A DNA stretch of 64,000 bases, from assembly GCA_959347315.1 (NCBI GenBank), contig OY365807.1, forward strand, positions 30,609,128-30,673,127. Reading direction: 5' to 3'. This DNA comes from Bimastos eiseni. Taxonomy: Eukaryota; Annelida; Clitellata; Crassiclitellata; Lumbricidae. The notes below the pieces were generated by a model that searched no databases, was not told the DNA's origin, and saw only the letters and a list, made by a program, of their open reading frames with translations. The position numbers and the translations under genes were made by a program. Below, piece by piece: positions 53,889-64,000 of the stretch (positions are counted from its first letter, which is position 1; each line of letters begins with the position of its first letter).

Positions 53889-56800
53889 ATGGCTTCCGTT
53901 AGGGCTCTGAATAGCGCTCGGACTTGGACTTTCGCTGGTGGTGATCTGAGATCCTATCTTCTCTGCTGCTTTTCCTTCAACCAGTCATCAGACAAGAAAT
54001 CCGCATCGAAATCGGAAACAGATGCGGAGCTGGCTCAGTATCTGGACGGAGTCGATCCACAGATTTCAGCGGAAACTGTCGTCGGTGGAATTGAGAGTCT
54101 AGCCGATGGGAAAATTGAGGTTCATTCCCTGACTAGTATTCCCAACGCAGGGGAGGAGTCGACCGACGGCGCGAGGACTTCCGACCTCTTTACAGCCGCC
54201 GAGGAGATCCGTCCTCAGCCGGGTACAGGCCACATTGAAACTGAATCGAAAGAAGCTGACCTAATCCGCTTCTCTAGCTATGGTCCGACAGACCTGACGA
54301 AGGAAGAAGTACCTGCAGAGAGTCTTTCACCTGGAATTGATCCAGAGGAAACGACGGATTTGCAACACGGTTAGTACCCGGATGACACCGATCAATCCAT
54401 AAGTTACTTGTTGTTTCTGCTGACCTTACTTATCTACTTTTCATATCATTATTATGTGATACAATGTGAAGCAATGCAGAGCGCTTCTGATTTGATGCTC
54501 TTAAAAATTGGCTTATACATAAATCTACAAGAATAGAAATCAAGAACTTTTTGGCCTACAGGTCAACCGTTGTATGAAATGTTCAAACATAGCTCTCATC
54601 AACTGCCATCATCCGAGTTGGCAGCATGCAACATAGCATCCTTAACTACCACTTGGACATGACATAACACGACCTGCGCACAATATGACATGACATGACC
54701 TGCGCATGACGCGACGCTCATCCGATTTCGCCCAGTTGACATTCCACAACACTGAATCGCTTATGTCCTATAAAAGACCCACGTAGCCAAATGACCAGAC
54801 ATATTCCACCATGTCGGAACGGAGGCAGCAAAGTAATGTAAATTAGTGATCTTTAAAATTAAAAGACATTTTGATGCACCGTTTAGCAACGGTTTTCCAT
54901 ACGGGTCTATATGTATTTACAAGCCATAGGCAATTCGCAATAAGATACTCTTTTCTCATAACTTGCAAAAAAGCGTAAATTGAGAATGAACCCAAGTTTT
55001 TGGACACGAGCTTGAGCGCCTACAGTCCTTATATTTTTTAAGGTGTCTATCGTGCATTAAAACAAATAAACACATAAGATACAAATATACGATCCAAACA
55101 CGCATATCAATCAATCATAAATATTTAATATAGCGCCCCTTCAAGATATCTACTCAGACGCGCTCCCAGCCTAACCCTCGGCCGAGAAGGACAGTTTTAA
55201 TATATAATAGGCCTATATAATATACACTTACATCCACACACACACCCACATGCATGGTTGCATATATGCATGGATAAGGTGGGATGCCAGCCGGAATTTT
55301 CCTCCGACATGTCACTTTCAACCTATTTCCGTCAAAATAGAATTATGAAGCCATTTCGTCCTAGACATGACAGAAAACTCATTAGCACGCGCAGCTGCCT
55401 CACTCCTACGGAACTACTCGAATGAGAGAGGCACGGTTCTCGGGATTTCAGTCCCCCCCCCATTGGCCAAGCCTTTGCTACGCCGCTGAACAAATGGAGC
55501 TAGACACATAGGATTTTTGTAGGTACCTAACAGGGCGCTATATGAAGTGTCCTGATATATACCTAAAAAATTCTCATTAGATTAATTACATCACACATAT
55601 AGTCACATTGTACATAGTCGCCAAACTGACCACTCGGAAAATGTGAAGGTCAGAAGTGTAAAGTCTACTGCAGACCATGAAAGCCCCTTCTGGTCCTAAT
55701 TAATTTTGACACACGACTGAATTTGTGACTCTGGCTCCATCCTATATCATCCTGTGGTCTAGCTTATCCCAGAATATTCTTTCTTATGCTATCGCATCTG
55801 ACCTTAGGGGCCGTCCATAAATGACGTCAAGCGCCTAGGGGAGGGAGGTCACACATTTGGGACGATGTGTGACGAGGAGGAGAGGGGGTCGACGAGATGT
55901 GATGCCACATCATAGCATCAAGCATGAAAATGCGTCATTGTATTAGAAACTATCACTCAATTAAAGAAGTTCCACATAACTGGCCGTGAAAGATTCTAAT
56001 AGAAATTGATAATTATAAAAACATGATTTGCATATAACATTCTGGGCATCCTGTTTTTCAGAGGTCGGAACTTTGTGACGTCATATTCGAGGGGTCATGA
56101 CTTTTGTGACAACGTGTGACGAGAGGAGGGGGGTAAAAATTCGTCCAAAATTGCGTGACGTAATTTATGGACAGCCATCATCTCATGGACACAGTCCTAT
56201 TGTATATATGCGTAGGCCTACATGTAGTTCCATAAAGGTAATGCATCGGGAATGAGTTTGATTGCTAACTAAGATCAACGTAGACTCACAATAATCTTAT
56301 TTTGCCAATTCACCTTTAAAAATTGTAAATCCTCCAAATTTGTGGAACTGATTAAATGTAGCGTAAGTCATGGAACAATCAATTAGCGCGGAGCCTTCGC
56401 TCCAGTAAGTTCATATAGCTCGTGTACGAAGGGAGATGGAAGATCTCATATCAGAGTCTATGGTAAATAATCAGCGTTAAACCGGGTCTCACTGGGAACA
56501 AATCTGTGCAGACTACAAATTGATCATTCTATTCTTAGAAGCCTCGATGAGTGAATTTATGCTGCAAGTGTCGTGCGTACGCACGACACTTGCAGTCTTT
56601 CCGTCGCGTTGATTCATGTGTCAAATGCAATAGGTCGACGGTGTTCTTTTCTAATTAATGTCCGCATTCGAGTCGTGCTTCTATGTCTGTTCATTCGTCC
56701 CTGTGGCTGTGGTTCATCTGTCTTGAAAGTCCTTCTTTTCGGTCAGTTCGTTTGACGTCTCTTCATCTTTTCGTCCGTTAGTCTGCTGGTCCGTCCATCA

Positions 56801-57264
56801 GAGAACAATTTCGTGGAGATTTAAATTTTCGCTTTTTAAATTTCCATAGCCTATGGTTGTACTTGTCTATGTTATTAGTGTGTCAGTTATGGTAATATAT
56901 TTATTTTGAGGTGTTGAACTCTTAAAACCTCCCTAAATAAGTCCACGCCACACAGTACACACCCATCCGCCCGTTCTTCCATTTTCGATATCTGTTCATC
57001 TTTCGGTTCATCTGTCTTTCTGTTTAGTCGTCACTGTTTGCCCGTCCGTCCATGCGTCCATTCCTAGATATCTATTTTCACCCTCTCGACGTACCATTAC
57101 GTCTGTCTACTTGTTATTTTTGTCACAACATGTGCACAGAGATCGTGTGCTGAGTGTCAATTCGTTTCTTGTCGTCAGATGAAGATCAATTTCAGAAAGG
57201 AGTCGTCGAAAACAAATCCCGTTTCGGAGGAAGACTATCAGTGCATCTTATTAGGAAGTCGTGA
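53889..57264 (+). CDS. Two-exon gene of unknown function, about 188 residues
   Basis: Exon 1 (53889-54369) starts at an ATG in fair context (AAACATGG) and reads 160 codons. Its N-terminus is moderately hydrophobic and Cys-containing (RSYLLCCFSFNQSS), then long, acidic and Ser/Thr/Glu-rich (SETDAELAQYLDGVDPQIS, GIESLADGKIEVHS). Donor G|GTTAGT. Exon 2 (57179-57264), after TTCTTGTCGTCAG, completes the Asp codon and adds DEDQFQKGVVENKSRFGGRL before TGA. Phase agreement (1 + 2 bases) and a good polypyrimidine tract support the join. Intron 2.8 kb. No known domain; no clear signal peptide. Probably an intrinsically disordered protein. Exon 2 might instead continue through a later donor. Confidence 0.5.
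55108..55182 (-). repeat. LINE 3' tail
   Basis: The reverse complement reads GGGAGCGCGTCTGAGTAGAT, then GAAGGGGCGCTATATTAAAT and ATGATTGATTG. Confidence 0.7.
55807..56175. mobile_element. TIR element with TGACGTCA sites, copy 2 (about 370 bp)
   Basis: The left end GGGGCCGTCCATAAATGACG and the inverted right end (TGGCTGTCCATAAATTACGT) match copy 1 at 30620-31137. TA precedes the left end. The interior again carries GTGTGACGAG/CTCGTCACAC-type words. It is shorter than copy 1 and has no coding capacity. Confidence 0.75.
56562..56595. other. Perfect 34-bp palindrome
   Basis: CTGCAAGTGTCGTGCGT (56562-56578) is followed immediately by its exact reverse complement (56579-56595) with no spacer. It could extrude as a cruciform or form an RNA hairpin. 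Confidence 0.97.
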
Positions 57265-57944
57265 AGCGCGTCGCCTGTCACAGTTTAGCCTTGAGGCGAA
57301 CTAACACTAACAGTACAGTCGAGCATGTCTTGAACAGTAATAATACATTTTGGCCTGATTCGAGTGGCAGTATGCTTAACGGAGCGCAACTCGACTTGAC
57401 TTCCTGTTAAACAATTTAAACAAGACTACAGTGATCGCTTGGCTGAACACGATTCCATCGCTTCGTTTACTCTGTTGATTATGGTAATAAGACAACCATT
57501 GTTCTTACGGCAGTCCTTTTACTTCTTCAGCGTCGCCTGCTACAGTACCACTGATTTTGGGTGTCCAAAATCCGCTCCCTCCCTACTCTAGCTTAATACT
57601 CAATTTAGTCAACGTTGTCAATTATGAACTATGGGATACAACTATACTACTATCCTGACGATACCCAAGTTTACATGAGTAAAGCCTTTTACCTAAAATG
57701 CAAGGACAAAGTGAAGAATAACCAGGTCAATCCTCAAGATTCTGCAGAGAGATCTCGTATGATCAAAAGCGAGGAGGCACACAGCGGTGGCAAAGAATAT
57801 CCAAGATACATATTTCCTAAACGCTTTTCCATGCATATACAGCCAAGGACACATACCTCATAGAAGCAGAATACTCTACATTATCATCATTTACCAACGT
57901 ATACTCAAGCACTTACGCGTAGTTTCACCTGCTACGTATACTAT
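57265..57944. other. 3' flank of the 53.9-57.3 kb gene
   Basis: TATCCTGACGATACCCAAGTTTA at 57650 reads YPDDTQVYMS, which resembles a decayed LINE YADDTQ motif (plus strand, about 57600-57700). Nothing else was recognised. Confidence 0.4.
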
Positions 57945-59410
57945 TCATCTATATCATCGTCTATATCTATATAATCGTCTATATCTATATAAGCGTCTAT
58001 ATCATCGTCTTCGTCATCGTCTTCATCTATATCTTCATCTTCATATGTTCACATATGTTCATATGTCCATATATGTCCATATATGTCCATATATGTCAAT
58101 ATATATCCATATATGTCCATATATGTCCATATATGTCCATATATGTCCATATATTTCCATATATGTTCATATATGTTCATATATGTTCATATTATTATTA
58201 TTATTACAGCAGTATTATCTATATATTCATCTACATCTATATCTTCATCTACATCGATATATGTTCATAGATGTTCATATATGTTCATATATGCTCATAT
58301 ATGTTCATATGTTCATATCTTCGTATCTTCATATCTTCATCTACATCTATATCTTCAGCTACATCTATATCTTCATCTACAGCTATATCTTAATCTGCAT
58401 CTATATCTTCATCTATATCTTCATCTATATCTTCATCTATATCTTCATCTATATCTTCATCTATATCTTCATCTGTATTTTCATCTATATCTTCATATTC
58501 ATCCATATCTTCATCTTCATCTTCATCTATGTCTTCATCTTCATCCATATCTATATCTTCATCATCACCTATATCTTCATCTTCAGCTTCAGCTTCATCT
58601 TCATCTTCATCTGCACCTGCATCTGCATCTGCATCCTTATCTTCATCTTCATATTCATCCATATCTTTATCTTCATCTTCACCTATATCTTCAGCTTCAG
58701 CTTCTGCTTCAGCTTCAGCTTTATCTTCATCTGCACCTGCACCTGCACCTGCATCTGCATCTGCATCCTTATCTTCATCTTCATCTATATCTTTGCCTAC
58801 ATCTATATATTCATCTTCAGCTTCAGCTTCATCTTCATCTTCAGCTTCGCACTTCATCTTCGCACTTCATCTTCATCTGCATTTGCATTTGCATCTGCAT
58901 CTACATCTACATCTTCATCTACATCTCCATCTGCATCTTTATCTGCATCTTCATCTGCATCTACATCTACATGTGCATCTTCTACATTTACATCTACACG
59001 TGCATCTTCTACATCTACATCCACATGTGCATCTACATCTACATCTGCATCAAACATCTACATCTACCACTACATCTACATCTACCATCTACAGCTGCAC
59101 TTCATCTTCACTTCATCCACAGCTACATCTGCATCTCTATCTGCATCTGCATCTGCATCTACATCCACATCTGCATCTACATGTGCATCTACAACTACTT
59201 CTACTTCTACATCTACATGTGCAACTTCTACATCTAACATCAACATGTGCAACTACATCTACAGCTACATCTGCACCTACGTCCACATTTACATCTGCAT
59301 CTGCATGTGCATCTGCATCTGCATCTGCATCTACATCTACAGCTTCATCTTCATCATCATCTACATCTATATCTACAGCTACATCTCCATCTGCATCTCC
59401 ATTTCCATCA
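57945..59410. repeat. Long hexamer/12-mer satellite array
   Basis: About 1.45 kb of CATCT-based hexamers (CATCTA, CATCTT, CATCTG) arranged in alternating 12-mers such as CATCTATATCTT and CATCTGCATCTG. A 12-mer block TATATGTCCATA lies at 58055-58160. Because the period is a multiple of three, three plus-strand frames and one minus-strand frame stay open for hundreds of codons. No gene is implied. Confidence 0.95.
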
Positions 59411-61269
59411 AGACTTCCAGTGTGAACAATAAGCTACAGGTTTATTTTAAAACCAAAAAAATTTTAAATAAACAATTTAAAATAAATTAAAATAACTCTT
59501 CATATAAGGAATTTTGCTTGACATCTGTGTTATAACTTTATCTGAAAGAGAGCTGATAGCATTGTCGTCGATATTTGTGTTATTACTAATTAAATCTAGG
59601 CCTTAACATATAATTGTTTGCATTCTCAAATGTTTGTACTTGCAACAGAATATGATTACTTTTGGACGGGGATTCAAAAAAAAATTTGAGATCAAAGGGT
59701 TTCACGCCAAAAAGATGATTGGGAAACGCTGCACTACATAATGCAAAGAGATGTCGTTTGATCAAAAGCGAGGATGCATACATCGGCTAATAAAAACGCA
59801 AATATCGTTGACAAAGACATAATATGAATTCTCTTAAAGCTGTCCCTGCACCTCTACGACGTTCGCACTCAATTGACGACGTCATTTGCTAATTTAAAAA
59901 AAACATAAACAGAGTCGTTTAACGCATCTTTGTTCTTTCCAAGTATACTAGCTACAGTTGGCACCTCCATCTCTTCGGATTTTTCGTCTAATAATTTTAC
60001 TTACAATTTCATGGCGTATTGAATAGCTGCAGACAGGCTAAAATATTAAAACTTTCTTAAATATATACCTAAAGCATCCAAATGAGACACATTTGATCAA
60101 TTAAGGTTGTTGGTTGTTAACCAATTAACTATCAATTAATTAAGCAGTGCAAGCCCGCACGATCAACTAACTATTCCTCTAACTGTATTTATGATTAAAC
60201 ATTTTCCTAAAGCATCAACGTTTAAGTAAGGTTGATGGTTGTTCGCTAATTAACTAACTATCGGTCCAGGGGTACGGTCCAGAAGGAATTGTACTACGGG
60301 GATAAATATCCGGAGGGGAGATGTCCGGTGAGAAATTTCCGGGAGGAAATGCCTTAGACCCCATTTACAGGCATTGTAAGGAATTGTCGGGAATTGTCAG
60401 GAATTGTCAGTATCGCTAGTATGCTAGCCTGGAATCATGCATAACAGCTAATGATTGTCAAAAGCTGAGAAAATCTAATGCCATCAGATGCACGGGTTGT
60501 AATTAACCCAACCCATCCTGCAAAGAGGCTCCTCAGATATCCACCCACCCAGGTAGTCAGTCCTTATGTTCTGCATCTCCGGAGACTTGATGATCCTACG
60601 CTCCCGTATATCGACGCAGGACTTCTCATGTATTGGACCATAGACGTATGTAAGACGGCAAGCTATTTTGAAGATTTCTAGGATTGAATCATCATTCTGG
60701 AATAGTCATCCATTTACAATTCGTAACATTTTATGGCATGCAACTGAGGCAAGATTTTCGAAATGTTAGGATAGGGTGAGAAGTAGAGGAAGGGCAGTTG
60801 TAAATATAGAAGAGAGCATACATGTACCTCACAGCTTCTTCTCTTTTAAGATTTATTAGTCAACCGTGAGTTTGCTGATCGAACCTCGGTCAACCTACAT
60901 GAAGATCCTCTAGATCGTATTTACAAACGTGCACAAGTATTCCACTTAGTTCACATTAGGTATATGATTGTATATCAGCATACATGTAGATGTATACAAG
61001 CGTCGTTGTCTGTATGTATCGGTCTCTTTGGATCATGTGCCATTAGGACCATGCGTGTTCCGTAACAGACACTTGCGTTTAAATTCGTTTAAGCTGGATC
61101 ATGTCGAGGCTCCAACTAAGCATCAGTAGCCTACACATTCGATGGATTTATAAGCCAATGCTATGCGTATACGGTGGTGCCACAAGAGATGGATTAATAA
61201 ACATCAGAGTTTCATGAATAACATATTAAAGCTGCAACGCATCGACGATCATAATGTCTAGACAGAGGG
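59411..61269. other. Intergenic, nothing recognised
   Basis: AT-rich. Short direct repeats of GGAATTGTC(A/G) at 60380-60410 and TCCGG-rich sequence at 60308-60350. The 67-codon frame at 60478 has no recognisable homology. Confidence 0.55.
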
Positions 61270-61635
61270 CGCCTAACTACTTGCAAGAGCTCTGCGGCTC
61301 CACTTTGGGTCTTCGTGCACGGTCGACGCTCTCTTCGCTCTTAGACTCTTGGTGACATGCTGGTTCTCTGCGGTTGATGGTGACCTACTGGTTCCATGTG
61401 GCTCATGGTGACCTGCTGATTCCCACCGCGTGTTTCTCCACTGTGCAGTGTTTTCTGTCGTTGGTTCGAATGCTTGGAATGGGCTTCCATGGACTGCGAC
61501 TCCTATAACTCTGGATTCTGGATTCTTCTGATACACACAGCCTATAAAGTCTGTCTTTACCACCTGGATTTGGTCGGCAGCGCCTCTGAGTAGAAATTCT
61601 GAAGAGGCGCTATATAAATTTTCTGATCAATGAAT
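61270..61635 (+). mobile_element. LINE 3' fragment with tail
   Basis: A decayed frame with VVGSNAWNGLPW resembles the LWN-LP motif of LINE C-termini. The tail GGCAGCGCCTCTGAGTAGAA...GAAGAGGCGCTATATAAATT ends at about 61620 and is followed by ATCAATGAAT. A GGTGACCTACTGGTTCC-type repeat lies at 61340-61420. Confidence 0.6.
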
Positions 61636-62289
61636 CGTATTTAAACCGAATAGGACTACCAGAAGCCAATATGGAGAAGGCCCATAATATGAAACATTCA
61701 TGAAAAATGATTCATGGTCTACTGTATTATACTAAAACACCTCTCTAATGGCTCTATTCGTATCTCTGCATGAAATTTTAGCTGCCACTCCCCCAAACAT
61801 ATAAAAGCCATCCAATGATCTAATAGTACACTTAGCGCTCATTATCCTCTTCTAACCGTAGGAGGTGATTGCTCTAGCTAAAATGATCTATGTATAAGCT
61901 CATCAGTATTATCACAGATTATATATATATAAATGTAGGATCACAACTATTATAAAACATGTTTTACTATGTGATAGTATCGTAGCAGGCTACATATGTT
62001 CATGTGTGTGCACTTATGCACAGTATCTAAAATGTACTATAGGCCTTTATTTGCTCTCATTGATTTTGTGAAGTGGATGTTTAACTTTTTTACATTGAAA
62101 GGAGCAAATGAAAAAATGCTATGATTATACTATGTGTCCTGTTGCATACATCCGTATACACATACATTCGTGTGTACGTACAAACGCATTTATATATATA
62201 TATATACATACGGCAATTAGATGGATGGCATCAAATCACTTGCTTTTGAATCCATTACGAAACCAGCTCATAAGACTTTGTAGTTGCAG

Positions 62290-62915
62290 ACAGCTGGTTG
62301 GTTTAATTGGTTGGTTTATTTGGCTGGCTTGGTTGGCTGGTTTGGTTGGCTTGTCTGGTTGGCTGGTTTGGTTGGCTGGTTTGGTTGGCCCGGTTTGGTT
62401 GGCTGGTTTAGTTAGCTGGTTTAGTTGGCTGGCTTGGTTGGCTGATTTAGTTGGCTGGTATAGCTGGCTGGTTAGTTGACGAGTTTAGCTGGCTGGTTTG
62501 GTTGGCTGGTTTAGGTAACTGGTTTAGTTGTCTGGCTTAGTTGACTGGTCTATTTGGCTGACTAGTCGACTGGTTAAGTTGGCTTGTTTAGGTTGCTGGC
62601 TTAATTGGCTGGTTTAGTTGGCTTGTCTAATTGGCTGGTTTAGTTGGTTGGTTTAGTTGCCTGGTTTGGTTGGCTGGTTAAGTTAGCTGGTTTAGTTGTC
62701 TGGTCTAGTATCCTGGTCTATTTAGCTGGCTAGCTGACTGGTTTGGTTGGCTTGTTTAGTTTGCTGGTTTGGTTGGCTGGTCTAGTTGGCTTGTTTAATT
62801 GGCTGGTTTATTTGTCTGGTTTGACTGGATGGCTTAGTTGGCTTGTTTAATTGGCTGGTTTATTTGTCTGGTTTGACTGGATGGTTTAGTTGGCTGGTCT
62901 AGTTGGCTGGTGTAG
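62290..62915. repeat. 13-bp minisatellite (TTGGCTGGTTTAG)
   Basis: About 48 units of TTGGCTGGTTTAG and variants (TTGGCTGGTTTGG, TTAGCTGGTTTAG) over 625 bp. The G-rich strand is the plus strand. Confidence 0.93.
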
Positions 62916-63249
62916 TCCTACACCTGGTGTCCGAGACCTTTCCCATGTTGTTTCTCGCTAAACGTTCTCGAACTTGAGCCAACACTTGACCAATAGCTTA
63001 GTCTTCGCAGCACGCCAACTTCGTCACAAGAAGCTGTCACTATTAACTACGTTCGTTACGTGTTGTCCTGCATTCATTGTCCCATGATGCAACTGTTGTC
63101 CTTGTCCACCCATTTGTCACCACTGCAGCTGATCATTGTTGCTCTGTTCTTGCTGGACAACTAACTGGTTTAGTAGGGCGTCTCGACTTTTACTTCTTTT
63201 ACTGGGCTGGGGCCACCTCTGTACGTGGTCTTGAAGAGTCGTTATGTCA

Positions 63250-63290
<41 letters not shown>

Positions 63291-63497
63291 AAATACGCCC
63301 CAGTCTTCGCATGCATGAGAGTTGTCTTGCACTGGCTTCCCGCCTCGCAGCACTTCACTAATAAGATGCAGGCCTACACCGCATCACTTGTCTGATGGTC
63401 AGGAAGCATTGTACTCGGCAAAAAGTAACAAAAACGATTTTATGAAGTCACTTCTCAAGTTATTGCTGTAAAGAAAACTTCCGAATTATCATTATTA
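62916..63497. other. Intergenic with TA microsatellite
   Basis: (TA)n lies at 63254-63285. A segment at 63150-63240 may be LINE-derived but is too decayed to assign. Confidence 0.5.
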
Positions 63498-63509
63498 TTG
63501 AGAAGAGAA

Positions 63510-63802
63510 ATGGGGAGCAAGCGTACGGCGTCATTTAGCGAGCAGTCGATCAAATTGGTAAATGAACATCGCTCTCCGTCGTGTTGCTGGGCAGATTATA
63601 ATCACGGAGAACGCTCCTCAGCACTGCTATGCCGGCTGAATGTTCGCGAGACGAAGCGTATGTTCCTCACGGATGAGAAGAATTTCTACCTCAATCCGCC
63701 AATCAGCAACCAAAACAATCGTGTTTGGTCCAGTGGCAAGAAATCCGATGTCAAACCTGGTCGACTGATAGTTGAACGCAAGAAGTTCGCTCCACATATT
63801 AT
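63510..63802 (+). pseudogene. Tc1/mariner-like transposase fragment
   Basis: The frame reads KRTASFSEQSIKLVNEH, then after a short poorly matching stretch RETKRMFLTDEKNFYLNPP, NNRVWSSGKKSDVKPGRL and ERKKFAPHI. The T-DEKNF...NNRVW block is the region around the second catalytic Asp of DD(E/D) transposases. The remainder of the catalytic domain is missing: a SINE in inverted orientation begins right after it. Confidence 0.7.
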
Positions 63803-63811
63803 TTTATTGAT

Positions 63812-64000
63812 TTATTTATTATCGAAATTTGATACCGCCCTTCTTCCAACATTTTCTGCTCAGAAGTGCACTCACACGCCTCGACGGCACAATTGCAGTT
63901 ATGTTATACTGCAGAGCAATTGCGCGTGAAGGACTTGCTCAAGGTCCCTACACAGTGACTCCCTAGAGGAAGGTCGCTTATGGTATCGTCTTGTGTTTGT
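63812..64000 (-). mobile_element. SINE copy, inverted, runs off the window
   Basis: The plus strand reads CGAAATTTGATACCGCCCTT, CTTCCAACATTTTCTGCTCA, GAAGTGCAC..CACGCCTCGACGG and CCCTACACAGTGACTCCCT, the reverse complement of the SINE at 31187-31418. The tRNA-like head lies at or beyond the right edge. Confidence 0.75.

Larger units (their letters stand above)
54370..57178 (+). other. Intron of the gene above, with repeats
   Basis: It contains a LINE tail (55108-55182, minus strand), a TIR element (55807-56175) and a 34-bp palindrome (56562-56595). Short frames are not supported as genes. Confidence 0.5.

Noticed and set aside
58055..58190. Regular 12-bp repeats considered as a CRISPR-like array
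   Set aside because: No unique spacers; it is a simple tandem repeat in a eukaryotic genome.
57787..59490. Open frame of 567 codons on the plus strand
   Set aside because: It lies entirely within hexamer/12-mer repeats whose period is a multiple of three; overlapping frames are equally open. No protein signature.
63498..63929. Single 143-codon protein at the right edge
   Set aside because: Only the first part is transposase; the C-terminal part is translation of an inverted SINE.

Overview
The window is eukaryotic nuclear DNA, AT-rich and intron-rich, with many decayed transposable elements and simple repeats. The best clue to the organism is a neuropeptide precursor at 44.8 kb that carries three FVRI-Gly amidation units. 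FVRIamide-type peptides are known from molluscs and related lophotrochozoans, so a marine mollusc, perhaps a gastropod, is my best guess. L2-like LINEs, tRNA-derived SINEs and the very common word AGGCCTA fit a marine invertebrate but do not prove it.

Layout. (1) 1-6364, plus strand: the last four exons of a tRNA-His guanylyltransferase gene (THG1L), with a nearly complete but frameshifted L2-like LINE (about 1.92-5.64 kb) in its last intron. (2) 6.4-14 kb: repeats, a U2 snRNA-like locus at 9.25 kb with its upstream region, and LINE 3' remnants. (3) 14.1-29.5 kb, minus strand: 14 phase-consistent exons, plus a possible signal-peptide exon near 34.95 kb. They encode a type I membrane protein with two YWTD beta-propellers, several EGF modules, one transmembrane helix and a short cytoplasmic tail (pro-EGF/LRP/cueball-like). 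Its introns hold SINE, LINE and tandem-repeat relics. (4) 30-44 kb: a TIR element family with TGACGTCA sites, microsatellites, a 125-bp repeat block, a second U2-like locus (40.4-40.6 kb, minus strand) and a 5'-truncated LINE (minus strand). (5) 44771-45424: the FVRIamide precursor. (6) 45.4-57.3 kb: mostly intergenic, with a possible secreted precursor (52.0-52.4 kb, minus strand) and a two-exon gene of unknown function (53889-57264). (7) 57.9-64 kb: a 1.45-kb hexamer/12-mer array, a 13-bp minisatellite and a mariner-like transposase fragment cut by a SINE at the right edge.

The genes are independent eukaryotic transcription units with no operon logic. The most noteworthy items are the two U2-like loci. 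They share the 5' stem-loop and about 250 bp of upstream sequence, yet both lack the GUAGUA branch-site recognition element. Also notable are the CX3C-X9-CX3C motif in the FVRIamide precursor, a 34-bp perfect palindrome at 56.6 kb and the shared TIR/SINE families. All splice sites were inferred by eye from GT/AG signals, phase and homology, and none was tested against transcripts.
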